Assembly (NCBI RefSeq): GCF_006385255.1
Contig: NZ_VFJE01000056.1
Span: 930,001-994,000 of the forward strand
Reading direction: 5' to 3'
Source of the DNA: Flavobacterium microcysteis
Lineage (GTDB): Bacteria; Bacteroidota; Bacteroidia; Flavobacteriales; Flavobacteriaceae
Length of the DNA: 64,000 nt
Shown here piece by piece: positions 25,417 to 34,607 of this stretch (positions within the stretch are counted from its first letter, which is position 1; each line of letters starts with the position of its first letter). A program made the position numbers and the translations under genes. Under the pieces are notes generated by a model, which was given only the letters and a program-made list of their open reading frames with translations, had not been told where the DNA came from and did not search any database.

Positions 25417-27051
25417 ATGATTACAGTAAACGATATTTCAGTACAGTTTGGAGGAACCACGCTTTTTAGCGATGTCACTTTTTCTATAAATGAAAACGAT
25501 AAAATAGCCCTTATGGGTAAAAATGGAGCCGGAAAATCGACGCTTCTAAAAATAATAGCAGGCCAAAACAAACCATCTGGAGGAAGTATCTCTGCACCAA
25601 AAGAAGCCACAATCGCTTATCTGCCACAGCATTTGTTGACAAAAGATGGATCTACTGTAATGGAGGAAGCTTCAAAAGCATTCAGTGAAATTTTCAAAAT
25701 GAAAGCTAAGATTGATGAACTGAACGAACAATTGACTGTCCGTACAGATTATGAATCTGACGATTATATGAAATTGATTGAAAGAGTTTCTGACTTGAGC
25801 GAGAAGTTTTATGCGATTGAAGAAGTAAATTATGAAGCGGAAGTCGAGAAAATTTTGATAGGATTAGGTTTCGTAAGAGAAGATTTTGCACGCCAAACTT
25901 CTGAATTTTCCGGAGGCTGGAGAATGCGTATCGAATTGGCAAAAATCCTTTTGCAGAAACCAGACTTGATTCTTCTGGATGAGCCTACCAACCACATGGA
26001 TATCGAATCTATTCAATGGTTGGAAGATTTCTTGATCAACTCAGCTAAGGCTGTCGTAGTTATTTCTCACGATAGGGCTTTTGTTGACAACATCACGAAC
26101 CGTACGATTGAGGTGACGATGGGTAGAATTTACGACTACAAAGCTAAATATTCACACTATCTGGAATTAAGAAAAGACAGAAGAGTACACCAGCAAAAAG
26201 CCTATGACGAGCAGCAAAAAATGATTGCCGACAACCAGGCTTTTATAGATCGTTTTAGAGGAACTTTTTCTAAAACGGATGCCGTACAGTCACGTGTAAA
26301 AATGCTTGAAAAATTAGTTATTGTTCAGGTGGATGAAGTAGATACTTCTGCATTAAAACTGAAATTTCCACCAGCAGCCCGTTCCGGAAATTATCCAGTG
26401 ATTGTAAAAGATTTATCCAAATCCTATGGCGATCACGTAGTTTTCAAAGATGCGAATATCGTAATTGAAAGAGGACAGAAGGTAGCTTTCGTTGGAAAAA
26501 ACGGAGAAGGAAAATCTACGATGATTAAAGCAATCATGAAAGAAATCGGGATTGATAGCGGTTCTGTAGAAGTAGGGCACAATGCACAGATTGGTTATTT
26601 TGCCCAAAATCAAGCTTCTCTATTAGATGAAAATGCTACGATTTTTGAGACTATCGATAATATTGCTGTTGGAGAAGTTAGAACACAAATTAAAAATATC
26701 CTGGGAGCATTTATGTTTCACGGAGATGATACTACAAAAAAAGTAAAAGTGCTTTCTGGAGGTGAGAAAACACGTTTGGCCATGATTAAGCTATTACTGG
26801 AACCGGTAAACTTGCTGATTCTGGATGAGCCGTCCAACCACTTGGATATGAAAACAAAAGACATCATCAAAGATGCACTTCGTGATTTTGACGGAACCTT
26901 GATTTTAGTTTCACACGATCGTGATTTCTTGGATGGTTTGGCAACAAAAGTTTTCGAATTTGGAAACAAGCGTGTGAAAGAACACTTTGAAGACATCAAA
27001 GGTTTCTTGGAGCACAAAAAAATGGACAGCCTGCGTGAGATCGAGAAATAA
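25417..27051 (+). CDS. ABC-F family ATPase
   Basis: 544 residues from the ATG at 25417, chosen because the promoter at 25332-25362 lies upstream of it. Two ATPase domains without membrane segments: first Walker A GKNGAGKST, signature FSGGWRMR and LLDEPTNHMD; a central charged linker; then GKNGEGKST, LSGGEKTRL and LLILDEPSNHLD. ABC-F proteins act on the ribosome in translation (EttA, YbiT) or protect against antibiotics. Length and short linker fit the general translational group; resistance is not indicated. Confidence 0.94.
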   Translation: MITVNDISVQFGGTTLFSDVTFSINENDKIALMGKNGAGKSTLLKIIAGQNKPSGGSISAPKEATIAYLPQHLLTKDGSTVMEEASKAFSEIFKMKAKIDELNEQLTVRTDYESDDYMKLIERVSDLSEKFYAIEEVNYEAEVEKILIGLGFVREDFARQTSEFSGGWRMRIELAKILLQKPDLILLDEPTNHMDIESIQWLEDFLINSAKAVVVISHDRAFVDNITNRTIEVTMGRIYDYKAKYSHYLELRKDRRVHQQKAYDEQQKMIADNQAFIDRFRGTFSKTDAVQSRVKMLEKLVIVQVDEVDTSALKLKFPPAARSGNYPVIVKDLSKSYGDHVVFKDANIVIERGQKVAFVGKNGEGKSTMIKAIMKEIGIDSGSVEVGHNAQIGYFAQNQASLLDENATIFETIDNIAVGEVRTQIKNILGAFMFHGDDTTKKVKVLSGGEKTRLAMIKLLLEPVNLLILDEPSNHLDMKTKDIIKDALRDFDGTLILVSHDRDFLDGLATKVFEFGNKRVKEHFEDIKGFLEHKKMDSLREIEK

Positions 27052-27102
27052 TTTCTGATAGATATAATTTATTGATTAAATTGCTTACAAAATCAGAAAT
27101 AT

Positions 27103-28185
27103 ATGATTCCTGACGAAATAAGTCGTTTAAGAAATTCAAGGATAGAACTGCAAGGAGTTGCCGACTTCTTGCCTTATCCGTTTATCATTGCAGAGGTTAT
27201 AGATAACCAACATCTCAACACCTACTTGAACGAAAAATTTCTGGAAGAAATTGGATATACGCTTGATGAAATTCCAACCATTGAAGCTTGGTATTCTAAA
27301 GCCTATCCCAATGACGACTATAGAGATAAAGTCATTTCTACGTGGGATCAGGAAGAAATCTTGTCCCAGCAAGAAGGTAAAGTTTTTGTCAAAAGCAAAT
27401 CACACGTAACTTGTAAAAACGGGTCGATTAGATGGTATGAAGTGAAAGCTTGTGTTATTAATAAAATACACGTGGTTGCCTTTATTGACTTAGATAAGGA
27501 AATCCATTTTCAGGAAGAATTAAAAAACATCAACAAGAATAACGACCGTATGCTGTCTATTTTAGGACACGATTTGCGAAGTCCGGTTGCTAACCTGATG
27601 TCGATATCGTCGATGGCGGCAAATACTGAAATTTCAAGTGACGAGTTTGCTTCCCTGATTAAAATGATTAATGAGCAGTCCAAACAAGTATTGGAATTGT
27701 TAGACAATACGCTCAATTGGGCGAAGCTGAATTTCAATGCCATAAAATTGAATCTCGTTGAAATTGACTTTCGGGTGGTGATAGCAAATATTCTGGAAAT
27801 CTATAAATCATCTTATGAAAGCAAGAATATCAGCATTAGTGTTGCCGTTGAAAGCCTTAAAATAAGTTCTGATATTGAAATCGTAACCATAATTATTAGA
27901 AACTTGATTTCGAATGCGATTAAGTTTACGCCTCAGAATGGAGCGATTGTTATCGAATCTTTTGGTAATGATTTAAGTGTTAAGGACAATGGAATAGGGA
28001 TGTCTGAGTCGATGATTAATGACATACTGCAAAATAGTAATTCATCACGAAGAGGAACAAACAATGAGCAAGGAACGGGTGTCGGTTTGCAATTGGTGGT
28101 AAATTTGGCCGAAAAAATAAATTGCGAATTAGCTATTCTAAGTGAAGAATCAAAAGGCACGGAAATACGCCTGAAATTTCAATAA
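27103..28185 (+). CDS. PAS-containing sensor histidine kinase
   Basis: 360 residues, no membrane segment. A PAS fold spans about 15-135 (YPFIIAEVIDNQH, a WYEVKAC strand). The HisKA domain has His156 in ILGHDLRSP. The HATPase domain follows with N box RNLISNAIKFT, G1 VKDNGIGMSE and G2 QGTGVGLQLV. It autophosphorylates and passes phosphate to a response regulator. No regulator gene is adjacent; the nearest receiver is in the sigma-54-type protein at 21534. A bidirectional terminator follows the stop. Confidence 0.92.
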   Translation: MIPDEISRLRNSRIELQGVADFLPYPFIIAEVIDNQHLNTYLNEKFLEEIGYTLDEIPTIEAWYSKAYPNDDYRDKVISTWDQEEILSQQEGKVFVKSKSHVTCKNGSIRWYEVKACVINKIHVVAFIDLDKEIHFQEELKNINKNNDRMLSILGHDLRSPVANLMSISSMAANTEISSDEFASLIKMINEQSKQVLELLDNTLNWAKLNFNAIKLNLVEIDFRVVIANILEIYKSSYESKNISISVAVESLKISSDIEIVTIIIRNLISNAIKFTPQNGAIVIESFGNDLSVKDNGIGMSESMINDILQNSNSSRRGTNNEQGTGVGLQLVVNLAEKINCELAILSEESKGTEIRLKFQ

Positions 28186-28187
28186 AT

Positions 28188-28221
28188 AAAAAAACCGATA
28201 ATCTTAGACTATCGGTTTTTG
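28188..28221. terminator. bidirectional terminator
   Basis: A 10-bp perfect stem (AAAACCGATA / TATCGGTTTT, 9-base loop) with flanking A and T runs between convergent genes. Confidence 0.8.
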
Positions 28222-28228
28222 ATTTTTG

Positions 28229-28588
28229 CTACTTTATGCCATAAGCATTGGTGTTTAATTCTTTCTTCCAATCTTTTCCAAATTTACCAGATAAATAGGC
28301 AAATACATGATGATTGTACATTCTGTAATAATCAAAATCTTTTGTTGCCACACAACCAGAATCATGATAATTGATACCATACTTTTTTTGAAATACTAGA
28401 TCTTCTTTTTTGATTACGGAAACAATTCCTCCCCGAAGATAAATAGTAATGGTATTGTTTTTAAGATCGTTTTCAAAGTTTGTTTTCGCAGACATGGCAA
28501 GGTATTTTGTGCATCCAACTTCATTTTGATTTTGGCCAAATGCAAGTGATGAAATCAATAGTACAATTATATAAATATACTTTTTCAT
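28229..28588 (-). CDS. exported hypothetical protein
   Basis: 119 residues with signal peptide MKKYIYIIVLLISSLAFGQ. The mature part has two cysteines (EVGCTKY, DSGCVAT), which could form a disulfide, and a YLRGGIVSVI strand. I do not recognise the family. It starts only 6 bases after the vWA fusion gene and may be the last gene of the sigma factor operon; a joint role is possible but unsupported by domains. Confidence 0.7.
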   Translation of the reverse strand: MKKYIYIIVLLISSLAFGQNQNEVGCTKYLAMSAKTNFENDLKNNTITIYLRGGIVSVIKKEDLVFQKKYGINYHDSGCVATKDFDYYRMYNHHVFAYLSGKFGKDWKKELNTNAYGIK

Positions 28589-28594
28589 GTTTTT

Positions 28595-31270
28595 TTATTT
28601 TGCGCTTTCTACTAATCGGATAAACTCGGCCTTATAACCTTCTTCATCATTAGACAAACCTTCTTTTGCTAATTTCTTGATGTCTTTTGAAGATTTGTTC
28701 GGGATTAGCTTTGAATCTCTCAGTTTTAATCCAAACCATGCAACTGCGGCAGAAAATTTAAAATCATCAGAAGCAGTATTCAATGGAATTGATATGTTCT
28801 CAACAACATTTACCAGTTCGATACTTTTATCACCATCCGGTTTTTTGTATCTGAATTTTATAGTGGCCAATTCATTAGTATAAGCAGTTCCGTTTTCTTC
28901 TGTTTTTGTATACTTCAAATCAGGCATGTTATTGGAAAATTCACTTTCGACTCCGGCAGGAATAACTTCATATAAGGCTGTAACCGTGTGTCCGCTTCCT
29001 AATTCACCGGCATCAACCGCATCATTAGTAAAGTCTTCAGTCTTTAGCTTTCTGCTTTCATAACCAATCAGGCGATAGGATTGAACATGTTTTGGATTGA
29101 ATTCAATCTGGATTTTCACATCTTTAGCAATTGCGAACAGTGTACCTTTGAATTCTTTTCCTAAAAAGCGGTTAGCTTCCTGTATATTGTCGATATAAGC
29201 ATAGTTGCCATTTCCTTTATTGGCTAGAATCTGCATTTTGCTATCCTTATAATTCCCCATTCCATAACCCAGACAGGTTAGAAAAACGCCTGATTTTCTT
29301 TTTTCTTCTATAAGAGTTTCCATGTCTGCATTAGACGATTTCCCTACATTAAAGTCACCATCAGTAGCCAAAAGAACCCGGTTATTTCCATTTTTGATGA
29401 AATTTTCCTGAGCTATTTTATAGGCTAATTCGATTCCTTCGCCACCAGCGGTACTTCCTCCCGCACTTAATTTTTCTATGGCATCAAGAATGGCTTTTTT
29501 ATCGTTTCCAGAAGTAGGAGGTAAAACCATACCGGCTGCCCCGGCATACACTACTATAGAAACCTTATCTTCTTTTCTGAGTTCTTCAATCAGAATTTTC
29601 ATAGACTGTTTTAGCAATGGCAATTTGTTGTCCTCGTTCATGGAGCCTGAAACATCAATCAAAAAGACCAGATTGGAAGCCGGCAGTTTTTCTGTCGGGA
29701 TAATTTTTCCCTGCAATCCGATTTTCAATAATTTATGTTTTGGATTCCAAGGTGCATCGCTGTATTCTGTTTGGATAGAAAAAGGCTCGTCTCCTTTTGG
29801 CTGCGGATAGTTGTATTTGAAAAAGTTCACCATTTCTTCTACACGCACTGCATTCTTTGGTACTTCCTGACCGTTATTTATAAATCGGCGTATGTTGGTA
29901 TAAGAAGCATTATTCACATCAATCGAAAAAGTAGAAAGCGGATTATTTTTAGGACTTTCAAACGGATTTTCTACAAACGGATTATAGTCTTCTGTATGTT
30001 CATCCATTTTATAAACTTCGGTATTTTTCTTTCGCTTTAATTCCTTAAGCTTTTTTCTCCATTCTCTTTTAGAAAGTTTAGTTTTAACTACGATTATTCC
30101 ATTAACACCTCTATGTCCATAAAAACCCGTTGCCGAAGCATCTTTTAAAACAGTAATTTCTTTGATTTCGTTTGGATTGATGCTTTTGAAAGTTTCTTCA
30201 TCTGCAGGCATACCATCAACAATATACAAAGGTTCATCATTGCCGTTGACTGACCCAACGCCTCTAAGAATTATAGATGTATCTCCGTTTCTATAAGTCC
30301 TGTTACCTGAAGTGTTTGCTATATAACCATCATTAGAAGAATTTGGTGAAGCCAATGCCGCTTCTTTTTTAGATCTACGTGTTGATTTATGAGCCTTTTC
30401 ATCAACTATAGATACAGCGGCTGAGGATTTTGATCTTTTTGTAGCTGTATATCCTGTTACTATTACTTCGCTGAGCATTCCGGATTCTTCTGATAAGGCA
30501 ATATCCAGTTTGGAATTGTCTTTAACGGGTGCAATTTTTGATTTATAGCCAACATAGGAGAAAGCCAACTGTTCATTAGGATTAACCGCAATGCTATATT
30601 TTCCGTCAAAATCAGTCTGTGTTCCGCGGGTTGTTCCTTTGACAACAACATTCACGCCTGGCAATGGCAATTGTTGGGCATCAACAACAGTTCCGGTAAT
30701 AATTTTTTCTTTTGTAACCGGATCGATTTTAGTTTCGGTAACAACAATTCTTGTTTCTTCGAGCAGTTCCGTTTTTGGTTCGGCTTGAGCTATTTCGGCA
30801 GTTTTTGTTGTAGTCTTACTTAGAACTTCTTCATCAGGGTCGAACTCGTCAGTGTCTTCTTTAATCGCCACGGCATCATTTGTTTTGATATTGACAGCCT
30901 TACTTTTGATAATTCCAGATGTTTTAGTTTCTGTCTTTTCAGGTTTTGCAGTAACATTAGAATTATCAACAACAGCTTCTTTTTCAGAATTAGAAATTGT
31001 GTTTTCCTTTTCTTGGGTTACTACTGGGTGTTTTGGCGTGTCGATTGTATTTTCGTCTGTTTTTAGAAATTGGTATCCTAAAGAAAAGAATAAAAGAAAT
31101 GAAGCAGCAATCCCAATTTTTTTCCAGAGTACTATTGTTCTTTTATCTTCTTTTTTATCCAGCTTTTCTTCAACACGAGCCCAGACTTTTTCCATAGCAG
31201 GAAAGTCTTTCGTTTCAGCCTTTTTGGAGGCGTCTTTGAATTGTTCGAATATTTTATCTTGATTTTCCAT
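28595..31270 (-). CDS. membrane-anchored CarboxypepD-reg / TonB-plug / vWA fusion protein
   Basis: 891 residues from the ATG at 31270; a GTG at 31273 overlapping the sigma stop is possible. Residues 1-48 are a charged cytoplasmic segment, then a membrane helix at about 50-68. After a Lys/Glu/Thr-rich linker comes a CarboxypepD-reg-like domain (about 188-265: ITGTVVDAQQLPLPGVNVVV, QTDFDGKYSI). Next is a SusC-type plug segment (about 320-405: LYIVDGMPADEE, KDASATGFYGHRGVNGIIVV) with no barrel. Then a YfbK-type vWA region with MIDAS Asp539-x-Ser541-x-Ser543, ending in a DUF3520-like domain. The short N-terminal tail plus single helix beside a sigma factor gene resembles an anti-sigma layout (inference). 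Confidence 0.88.
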   Translation of the reverse strand: MENQDKIFEQFKDASKKAETKDFPAMEKVWARVEEKLDKKEDKRTIVLWKKIGIAASFLLFFSLGYQFLKTDENTIDTPKHPVVTQEKENTISNSEKEAVVDNSNVTAKPEKTETKTSGIIKSKAVNIKTNDAVAIKEDTDEFDPDEEVLSKTTTKTAEIAQAEPKTELLEETRIVVTETKIDPVTKEKIITGTVVDAQQLPLPGVNVVVKGTTRGTQTDFDGKYSIAVNPNEQLAFSYVGYKSKIAPVKDNSKLDIALSEESGMLSEVIVTGYTATKRSKSSAAVSIVDEKAHKSTRRSKKEAALASPNSSNDGYIANTSGNRTYRNGDTSIILRGVGSVNGNDEPLYIVDGMPADEETFKSINPNEIKEITVLKDASATGFYGHRGVNGIIVVKTKLSKREWRKKLKELKRKKNTEVYKMDEHTEDYNPFVENPFESPKNNPLSTFSIDVNNASYTNIRRFINNGQEVPKNAVRVEEMVNFFKYNYPQPKGDEPFSIQTEYSDAPWNPKHKLLKIGLQGKIIPTEKLPASNLVFLIDVSGSMNEDNKLPLLKQSMKILIEELRKEDKVSIVVYAGAAGMVLPPTSGNDKKAILDAIEKLSAGGSTAGGEGIELAYKIAQENFIKNGNNRVLLATDGDFNVGKSSNADMETLIEEKRKSGVFLTCLGYGMGNYKDSKMQILANKGNGNYAYIDNIQEANRFLGKEFKGTLFAIAKDVKIQIEFNPKHVQSYRLIGYESRKLKTEDFTNDAVDAGELGSGHTVTALYEVIPAGVESEFSNNMPDLKYTKTEENGTAYTNELATIKFRYKKPDGDKSIELVNVVENISIPLNTASDDFKFSAAVAWFGLKLRDSKLIPNKSSKDIKKLAKEGLSNDEEGYKAEFIRLVESAK

Positions 31271-31272
31271 CA

Positions 31273-31809
31273 CTATTTTGCTTTTTGATAATAAAGGTTA
31301 TTGACCAGTTCTTTTAGTTTGGTCTTCGAGACATTCAGTTGTGATTTAGACGTTCCTTCTGAAATATCAAGCATCTTGGCAATCTCTTTATGAGAATAGC
31401 CCTCAATGGCAAAAAGGTTAAAAATGGTTCGGCATCCTTCGGGAATAAAATTCAGCAGGTTGAGCAGATCTTCTTCCTCTAGATCGGTCGTGTGATTTGT
31501 AATCGGCTGTGAAATGATTTTCACATCGTCAAGATACATGTTAAAGTTGATGTTTTTCTTGAGCGACAGTAAGCATTGATTGACCGCAATCTTTCTGGCC
31601 CAGGCTTCAAAAGCCCGAACTTCCTTCAATTGATCGATTTTCGTAAAAATAGTGTAGAAAGCATCGGCCAACGCTTCTTCTATTTCTTCCTCTTTCTTTA
31701 GGTACCGCTTGCAAGTCCGGTACAGCTTCGGAGCCAAAAGCTCATACACCTGACGCTGTGCGTCCCGTTGCATTTTTCTGCAGGCTGTAATTAGTTTTTC
31801 GTCTATCAC
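31273..31809 (-). CDS. sigma-70 family RNA polymerase sigma factor (ECF-like)
   Basis: 178 residues, probably from GTG 31809 (the next ATG is 31773). Region 2 spans about 15-80 (RQVYELLAPKLYRTCKRYL, EEEIEEALADAFYTIF, FEAWARKIAVNQCL). Region 4 spans about 115-168 (IPEGCRTIFNLFAIEGYSHKEIAKMLDISEGTSKSQL, ending in a helix-turn-helix). No region 3, as in ECF factors. The stop overlaps the GTG preceding the vWA fusion start, a sign of translational coupling, so the fusion is probably its regulator or main partner. Confidence 0.92.
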   Translation of the reverse strand: MIDEKLITACRKMQRDAQRQVYELLAPKLYRTCKRYLKKEEEIEEALADAFYTIFTKIDQLKEVRAFEAWARKIAVNQCLLSLKKNINFNMYLDDVKIISQPITNHTTDLEEEDLLNLLNFIPEGCRTIFNLFAIEGYSHKEIAKMLDISEGTSKSQLNVSKTKLKELVNNLYYQKAK

Positions 31810-31875
31810 AATAAATGTCTTTCCTGTATAGAGAGAGAAAAAGATAAAAAGGTTGGGATGGGTGGGGGAAAAATT

Positions 31876-31965
31876 TAAGATTTTTTGATTTATGATTTAG
31901 GTTGGACATAAATCTAAAATCATAAATCCCAAATCTCAAATCAAAAATCAAAAATCTCAAATCAT
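31876..31965. repeat. AAATC-type simple repeat with inverted partner
   Basis: A run of roughly 10-base units (AAATCATAAATC, AAATCTCAAATC, AAATCAAAAATC) at 31908-31965 is preceded by its inverse (GATTTATGATTT) at 31885-31896, so the block can fold. It fills the gap between the sigma factor gene and the DUF6929-like gene. Confidence 0.75.
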
Positions 31966-32807
31966 TTATCCAACGTAAGCTTATATATATCCGACTTCAA
32001 GTCATCGTTGTCTTTGTCTTCGCAAAGTAAAAATTCGATTGTCTTGTCATTTTCTTTGTAAATCGTAAGTCCTTCAAATTTATGGGTGTCGGTTATCTTT
32101 TGGGTAAAATCGATTTTCATCTTCTCGATGTCCAGTCTGCCGATAAACGTTCCGAGAACCGCTCCGTCATCATAGGTTGACTTGGTGTTCTCGACAGTTG
32201 CTAGAAAATAAATTTTTCCATCAACACGAACGGCATCTGTAAAAGAACTCTGTATTCCTTTTATTTTGGGTAGTTTATAGGAATTATACAAAACAGAAAA
32301 ATCGTCGGTCAGGTTATTTCCGCCAATGGTGAAAATTCCGTTTTTACCAGAAGCGCCATTGCCTCGGTTAAAAAGAAACCAGTTTTCGCCATTATAAACA
32401 ACACCTTCAATGTTGAAATCTTCCGGTTTTGTATTCCCAAAACTTTGCATGACCAGATAAAGGTCGGTCACATCTGTTTCTTTGATTTTTTCTTTTTTAT
32501 CCGCATCAAAATGAATCATCTTGTTTCGGTTTTCAGTAGAGCCGGAACCAAAAATATAGCAATCTTCTCCAAATCCGGCAATGGATTCGAAATCGGGTTT
32601 TTGAGCTTTTGGGATGTTTTCTGTTGGTACGCCAGCTGCTGTTTCTATTATTTTATGTGATTCAAGGTTTTTGCTATCGATATGGTATTCATAAAGTACG
32701 CTGCTATTGTCGGAAATTATAAAGAGAGAATTGTCTCTGAAAACCAATCCGGAAGCAGAACCGATTCCGATAATCTGAAATAATAATTCAAGCTGAAATT
32801 TTTGCAT
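31962..32807 (-). CDS. DUF6929-like beta-propeller protein
   Basis: 281 residues from the ATG at 32807; 22 further codons upstream are open but not convincing. There is no signal peptide. The sequence alternates short strands and loops typical of a propeller (SGLVFRDNSLFIISDNSSVLY, FESIAGFGEDCYIFGSG, FNIEGVVYNGENWFLFNRG, FEGLTIYKEND) with acidic turns. I recall this pattern as DUF6929, unchecked. No catalytic motif is visible. Confidence 0.72.
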   Translation of the reverse strand: MQKFQLELLFQIIGIGSASGLVFRDNSLFIISDNSSVLYEYHIDSKNLESHKIIETAAGVPTENIPKAQKPDFESIAGFGEDCYIFGSGSTENRNKMIHFDADKKEKIKETDVTDLYLVMQSFGNTKPEDFNIEGVVYNGENWFLFNRGNGASGKNGIFTIGGNNLTDDFSVLYNSYKLPKIKGIQSSFTDAVRVDGKIYFLATVENTKSTYDDGAVLGTFIGRLDIEKMKIDFTQKITDTHKFEGLTIYKENDKTIEFLLCEDKDNDDLKSDIYKLTLDK

Positions 32808-32915
32808 GGTATGTGTTTCTTTGAAGAAGTATTGAAAATGTAGTTTGGAAATAAATTTAAAGTTAGAACGCAAATTCTTAGGATAAATATATACATTTAT
32901 GTAAAATAATATCCT

Positions 32916-33797
32916 ATGAAAACGATAAATACGGACGATTTCAAAATTACCGGTCCAATAAAACTATCCGACCTGCCTACATTGATAGACCTAAAAGCTA
33001 AAAATGACGAAGTAAAGGACGCCTTGAATGAAACTCGTGAAGCGTTAAGCGATTTGCAGGATAAGATGTATGCGCACAACCGCTATAGTGTCTTGATTTG
33101 CCTTCAGGGAATGGATACTTCTGGCAAAGACAGCCTTATTCGTGAAGTTTTTAGAGAATTTAATCCAAGAGGAGTAGTGGTGCATAGTTTTAAAACTCCC
33201 AATTCAACCGAACTGGAGCATGATTATTTGTGGAGGCATTATCTGGCCTTGCCTGAAAAAGGAAAATTTGCCGTGTTTAACAGGACACATTATGAAAATG
33301 TTTTGGTCACGCGAGTTCATCCGGAATACATCTTAAATGAAAACCTGCCGGGAATTGAGAAGGTTGAAGATATTCCAAAGGATTTTTGGAAAAAAAGAAT
33401 GAAGCAAATTGCCAATTTTGAAAGTCATATCGCTGAAAACGGAACTATTGTGTTGAAGTTTTTCCTGTATTTGAGCAAAGAAGAACAGAGACAGCGCCTT
33501 TTAAGACGACTCGAAAAAGAAAAGCACAATTGGAAATTTTCGCCTGGTGACTTAAAAGAAAGAGGTTTCTGGCACGATTACCACCATTATTATGAAGAAG
33601 CTATTAATGCAACTTCTCAGGAAAAAGCACCCTGGTATGTGATACCTGCAGATGATAAAGATGCTTGTCGTTTACTTCTGGCAAAAGCAATTTGGGATGT
33701 GCTGTCAAAATACAAAGACATAAAATATCCTGAACTGGATGATAAAATCAAAGACAATATGTCGTTTTATAAAAACGAGTTGAATAATGAGAAATAA
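32916..33797 (+). CDS. polyphosphate kinase 2 family protein
   Basis: 293 residues. Walker A G65-M-D-T-S-G-K71 in LQGMDTSGKDSLIREVF, followed by FNPRGVVVHSFKTPN, the lid YLWRHYLALP and Walker B-like FNRTHYENVLVTRVHP. The closing WYVIPADDKDA is also typical. PPK2 enzymes transfer phosphate between polyphosphate and nucleotides; single-domain members of about 290 residues phosphorylate NDPs, and some also NMPs. The direction and nucleotide cannot be settled here. It is divergent from the DUF6929-like gene. Confidence 0.93.
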   Translation: MKTINTDDFKITGPIKLSDLPTLIDLKAKNDEVKDALNETREALSDLQDKMYAHNRYSVLICLQGMDTSGKDSLIREVFREFNPRGVVVHSFKTPNSTELEHDYLWRHYLALPEKGKFAVFNRTHYENVLVTRVHPEYILNENLPGIEKVEDIPKDFWKKRMKQIANFESHIAENGTIVLKFFLYLSKEEQRQRLLRRLEKEKHNWKFSPGDLKERGFWHDYHHYYEEAINATSQEKAPWYVIPADDKDACRLLLAKAIWDVLSKYKDIKYPELDDKIKDNMSFYKNELNNEK

Positions 33798-33827
33798 AAA
33801 AAGCCTTGGATTTTCCAAGGCTTTTTT
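33797..33827. terminator. bidirectional terminator
   Basis: A 14-bp perfect stem (AAAAAAGCCTTGGA / TCCAAGGCTTTTTT) with a 3-base loop between convergent genes. Confidence 0.88.
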
Positions 33828-33837
33828 AGTATAAGAA

Positions 33838-34383
33838 TTAAAGTCTAAATCCGTACGCCAGACGTAAGGCCAGCTGTCCGACTCCTTCGCCATTTTCCCT
33901 TGGGAAATCATTGTAATATTCGTAGCGAATACTGGCGTCAAAATATTTGTTAGCATACCCAATTCCTGGTGCTAACAACAAACTGGTTGTGTTATAATCG
34001 TTAGTTACTGGGATGGCAGCTCCTAGCTCACCAAGCACATAAAAACGATTTTCCCATACAAAAGCTTTGAAACCGGCTTTGGCAGGAATGAATCCTAAAT
34101 CGGGAATGTCATCTCCGATAAATAAATTGGTAAATCCGGTAGTAAACGTAATTGAATACCGTTGATTCAGGTCATACTGAATTCTGGCATCGGCACCTAA
34201 TGAGAAATCATAAGGATCATCAAAAATAAAACCTCCATTAATTCCAAATCCTAAACGAAACCCTTGGTCATAATTTTCGGTAGCGCCAATTGCAGAAGTG
34301 GTTTCCTGGGCTGACATAGTCGCTGTCGTTAGAACCGTAAAGCAAAGTACAAATAAGCCGGTGATTGATTTCAAATTTTTCAT
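33838..34383 (-). CDS. outer-membrane beta-barrel protein
   Basis: 181 residues with signal peptide (MKNLKSITGLFVLCFTVLTTATMSAQ). The mature chain is a series of amphipathic strands with aromatic girdles (FRLGFGINGGFIFDD, YSITFTTGFTNLF, FYVLGELGAAIPV, YFDASIRYEYYNDF) and ends with LALRLAYGFRL, a terminal aromatic/Leu strand as outer-membrane barrels require. Eight strands are likely. Substrate or role is unknown. Confidence 0.8.
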   Translation of the reverse strand: MKNLKSITGLFVLCFTVLTTATMSAQETTSAIGATENYDQGFRLGFGINGGFIFDDPYDFSLGADARIQYDLNQRYSITFTTGFTNLFIGDDIPDLGFIPAKAGFKAFVWENRFYVLGELGAAIPVTNDYNTTSLLLAPGIGYANKYFDASIRYEYYNDFPRENGEGVGQLALRLAYGFRL

Positions 34384-34577
34384 AGATCAGGTTTTTAAAA
34401 GTTATTACTATAAATTTAACAATAATAACGCCAACCTCCTATATGTTAATTTTTAAAGTATTGTTAAAAGGTCAATAAGCTGATAAGGCTTTGATAGCAA
34501 GTGAATTGTTGTATTTATGGTGTTTTGCTTAAAAAATTTAAATATTTTTAAAAGTGTGGAATTCATGGATATGGTGC

Positions 34578-34585
34578 TATCTTTG
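34578..34585 (+). promoter_or_regulatory. -7 element for MATE gene
   Basis: TATCTTTG matches TAnnTTTG and lies 22 bases before the GTG at 34608; it lies downstream of the longest possible ORF start at 34554, so that start is excluded. Confidence 0.65.
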
Positions 34586-34607
34586 CCACACAATTTTCTA
34601 CACAATC

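Noticed and set aside
25417..27051. Antibiotic-resistance ABC-F gene
   Set aside because: Motifs and length fit the general translational ABC-F group; resistance cannot be told from sequence and is not claimed.
31742..31960. Minus-strand frame of 72 codons upstream of the sigma factor
   Set aside because: It is built from AAATC-type repeats and overlaps the sigma gene start; not coding.
34554..34607. Upstream start for the MATE gene
   Set aside because: It lies upstream of, or across, the -7 promoter element at 34578-34585, so it cannot be in the transcript.
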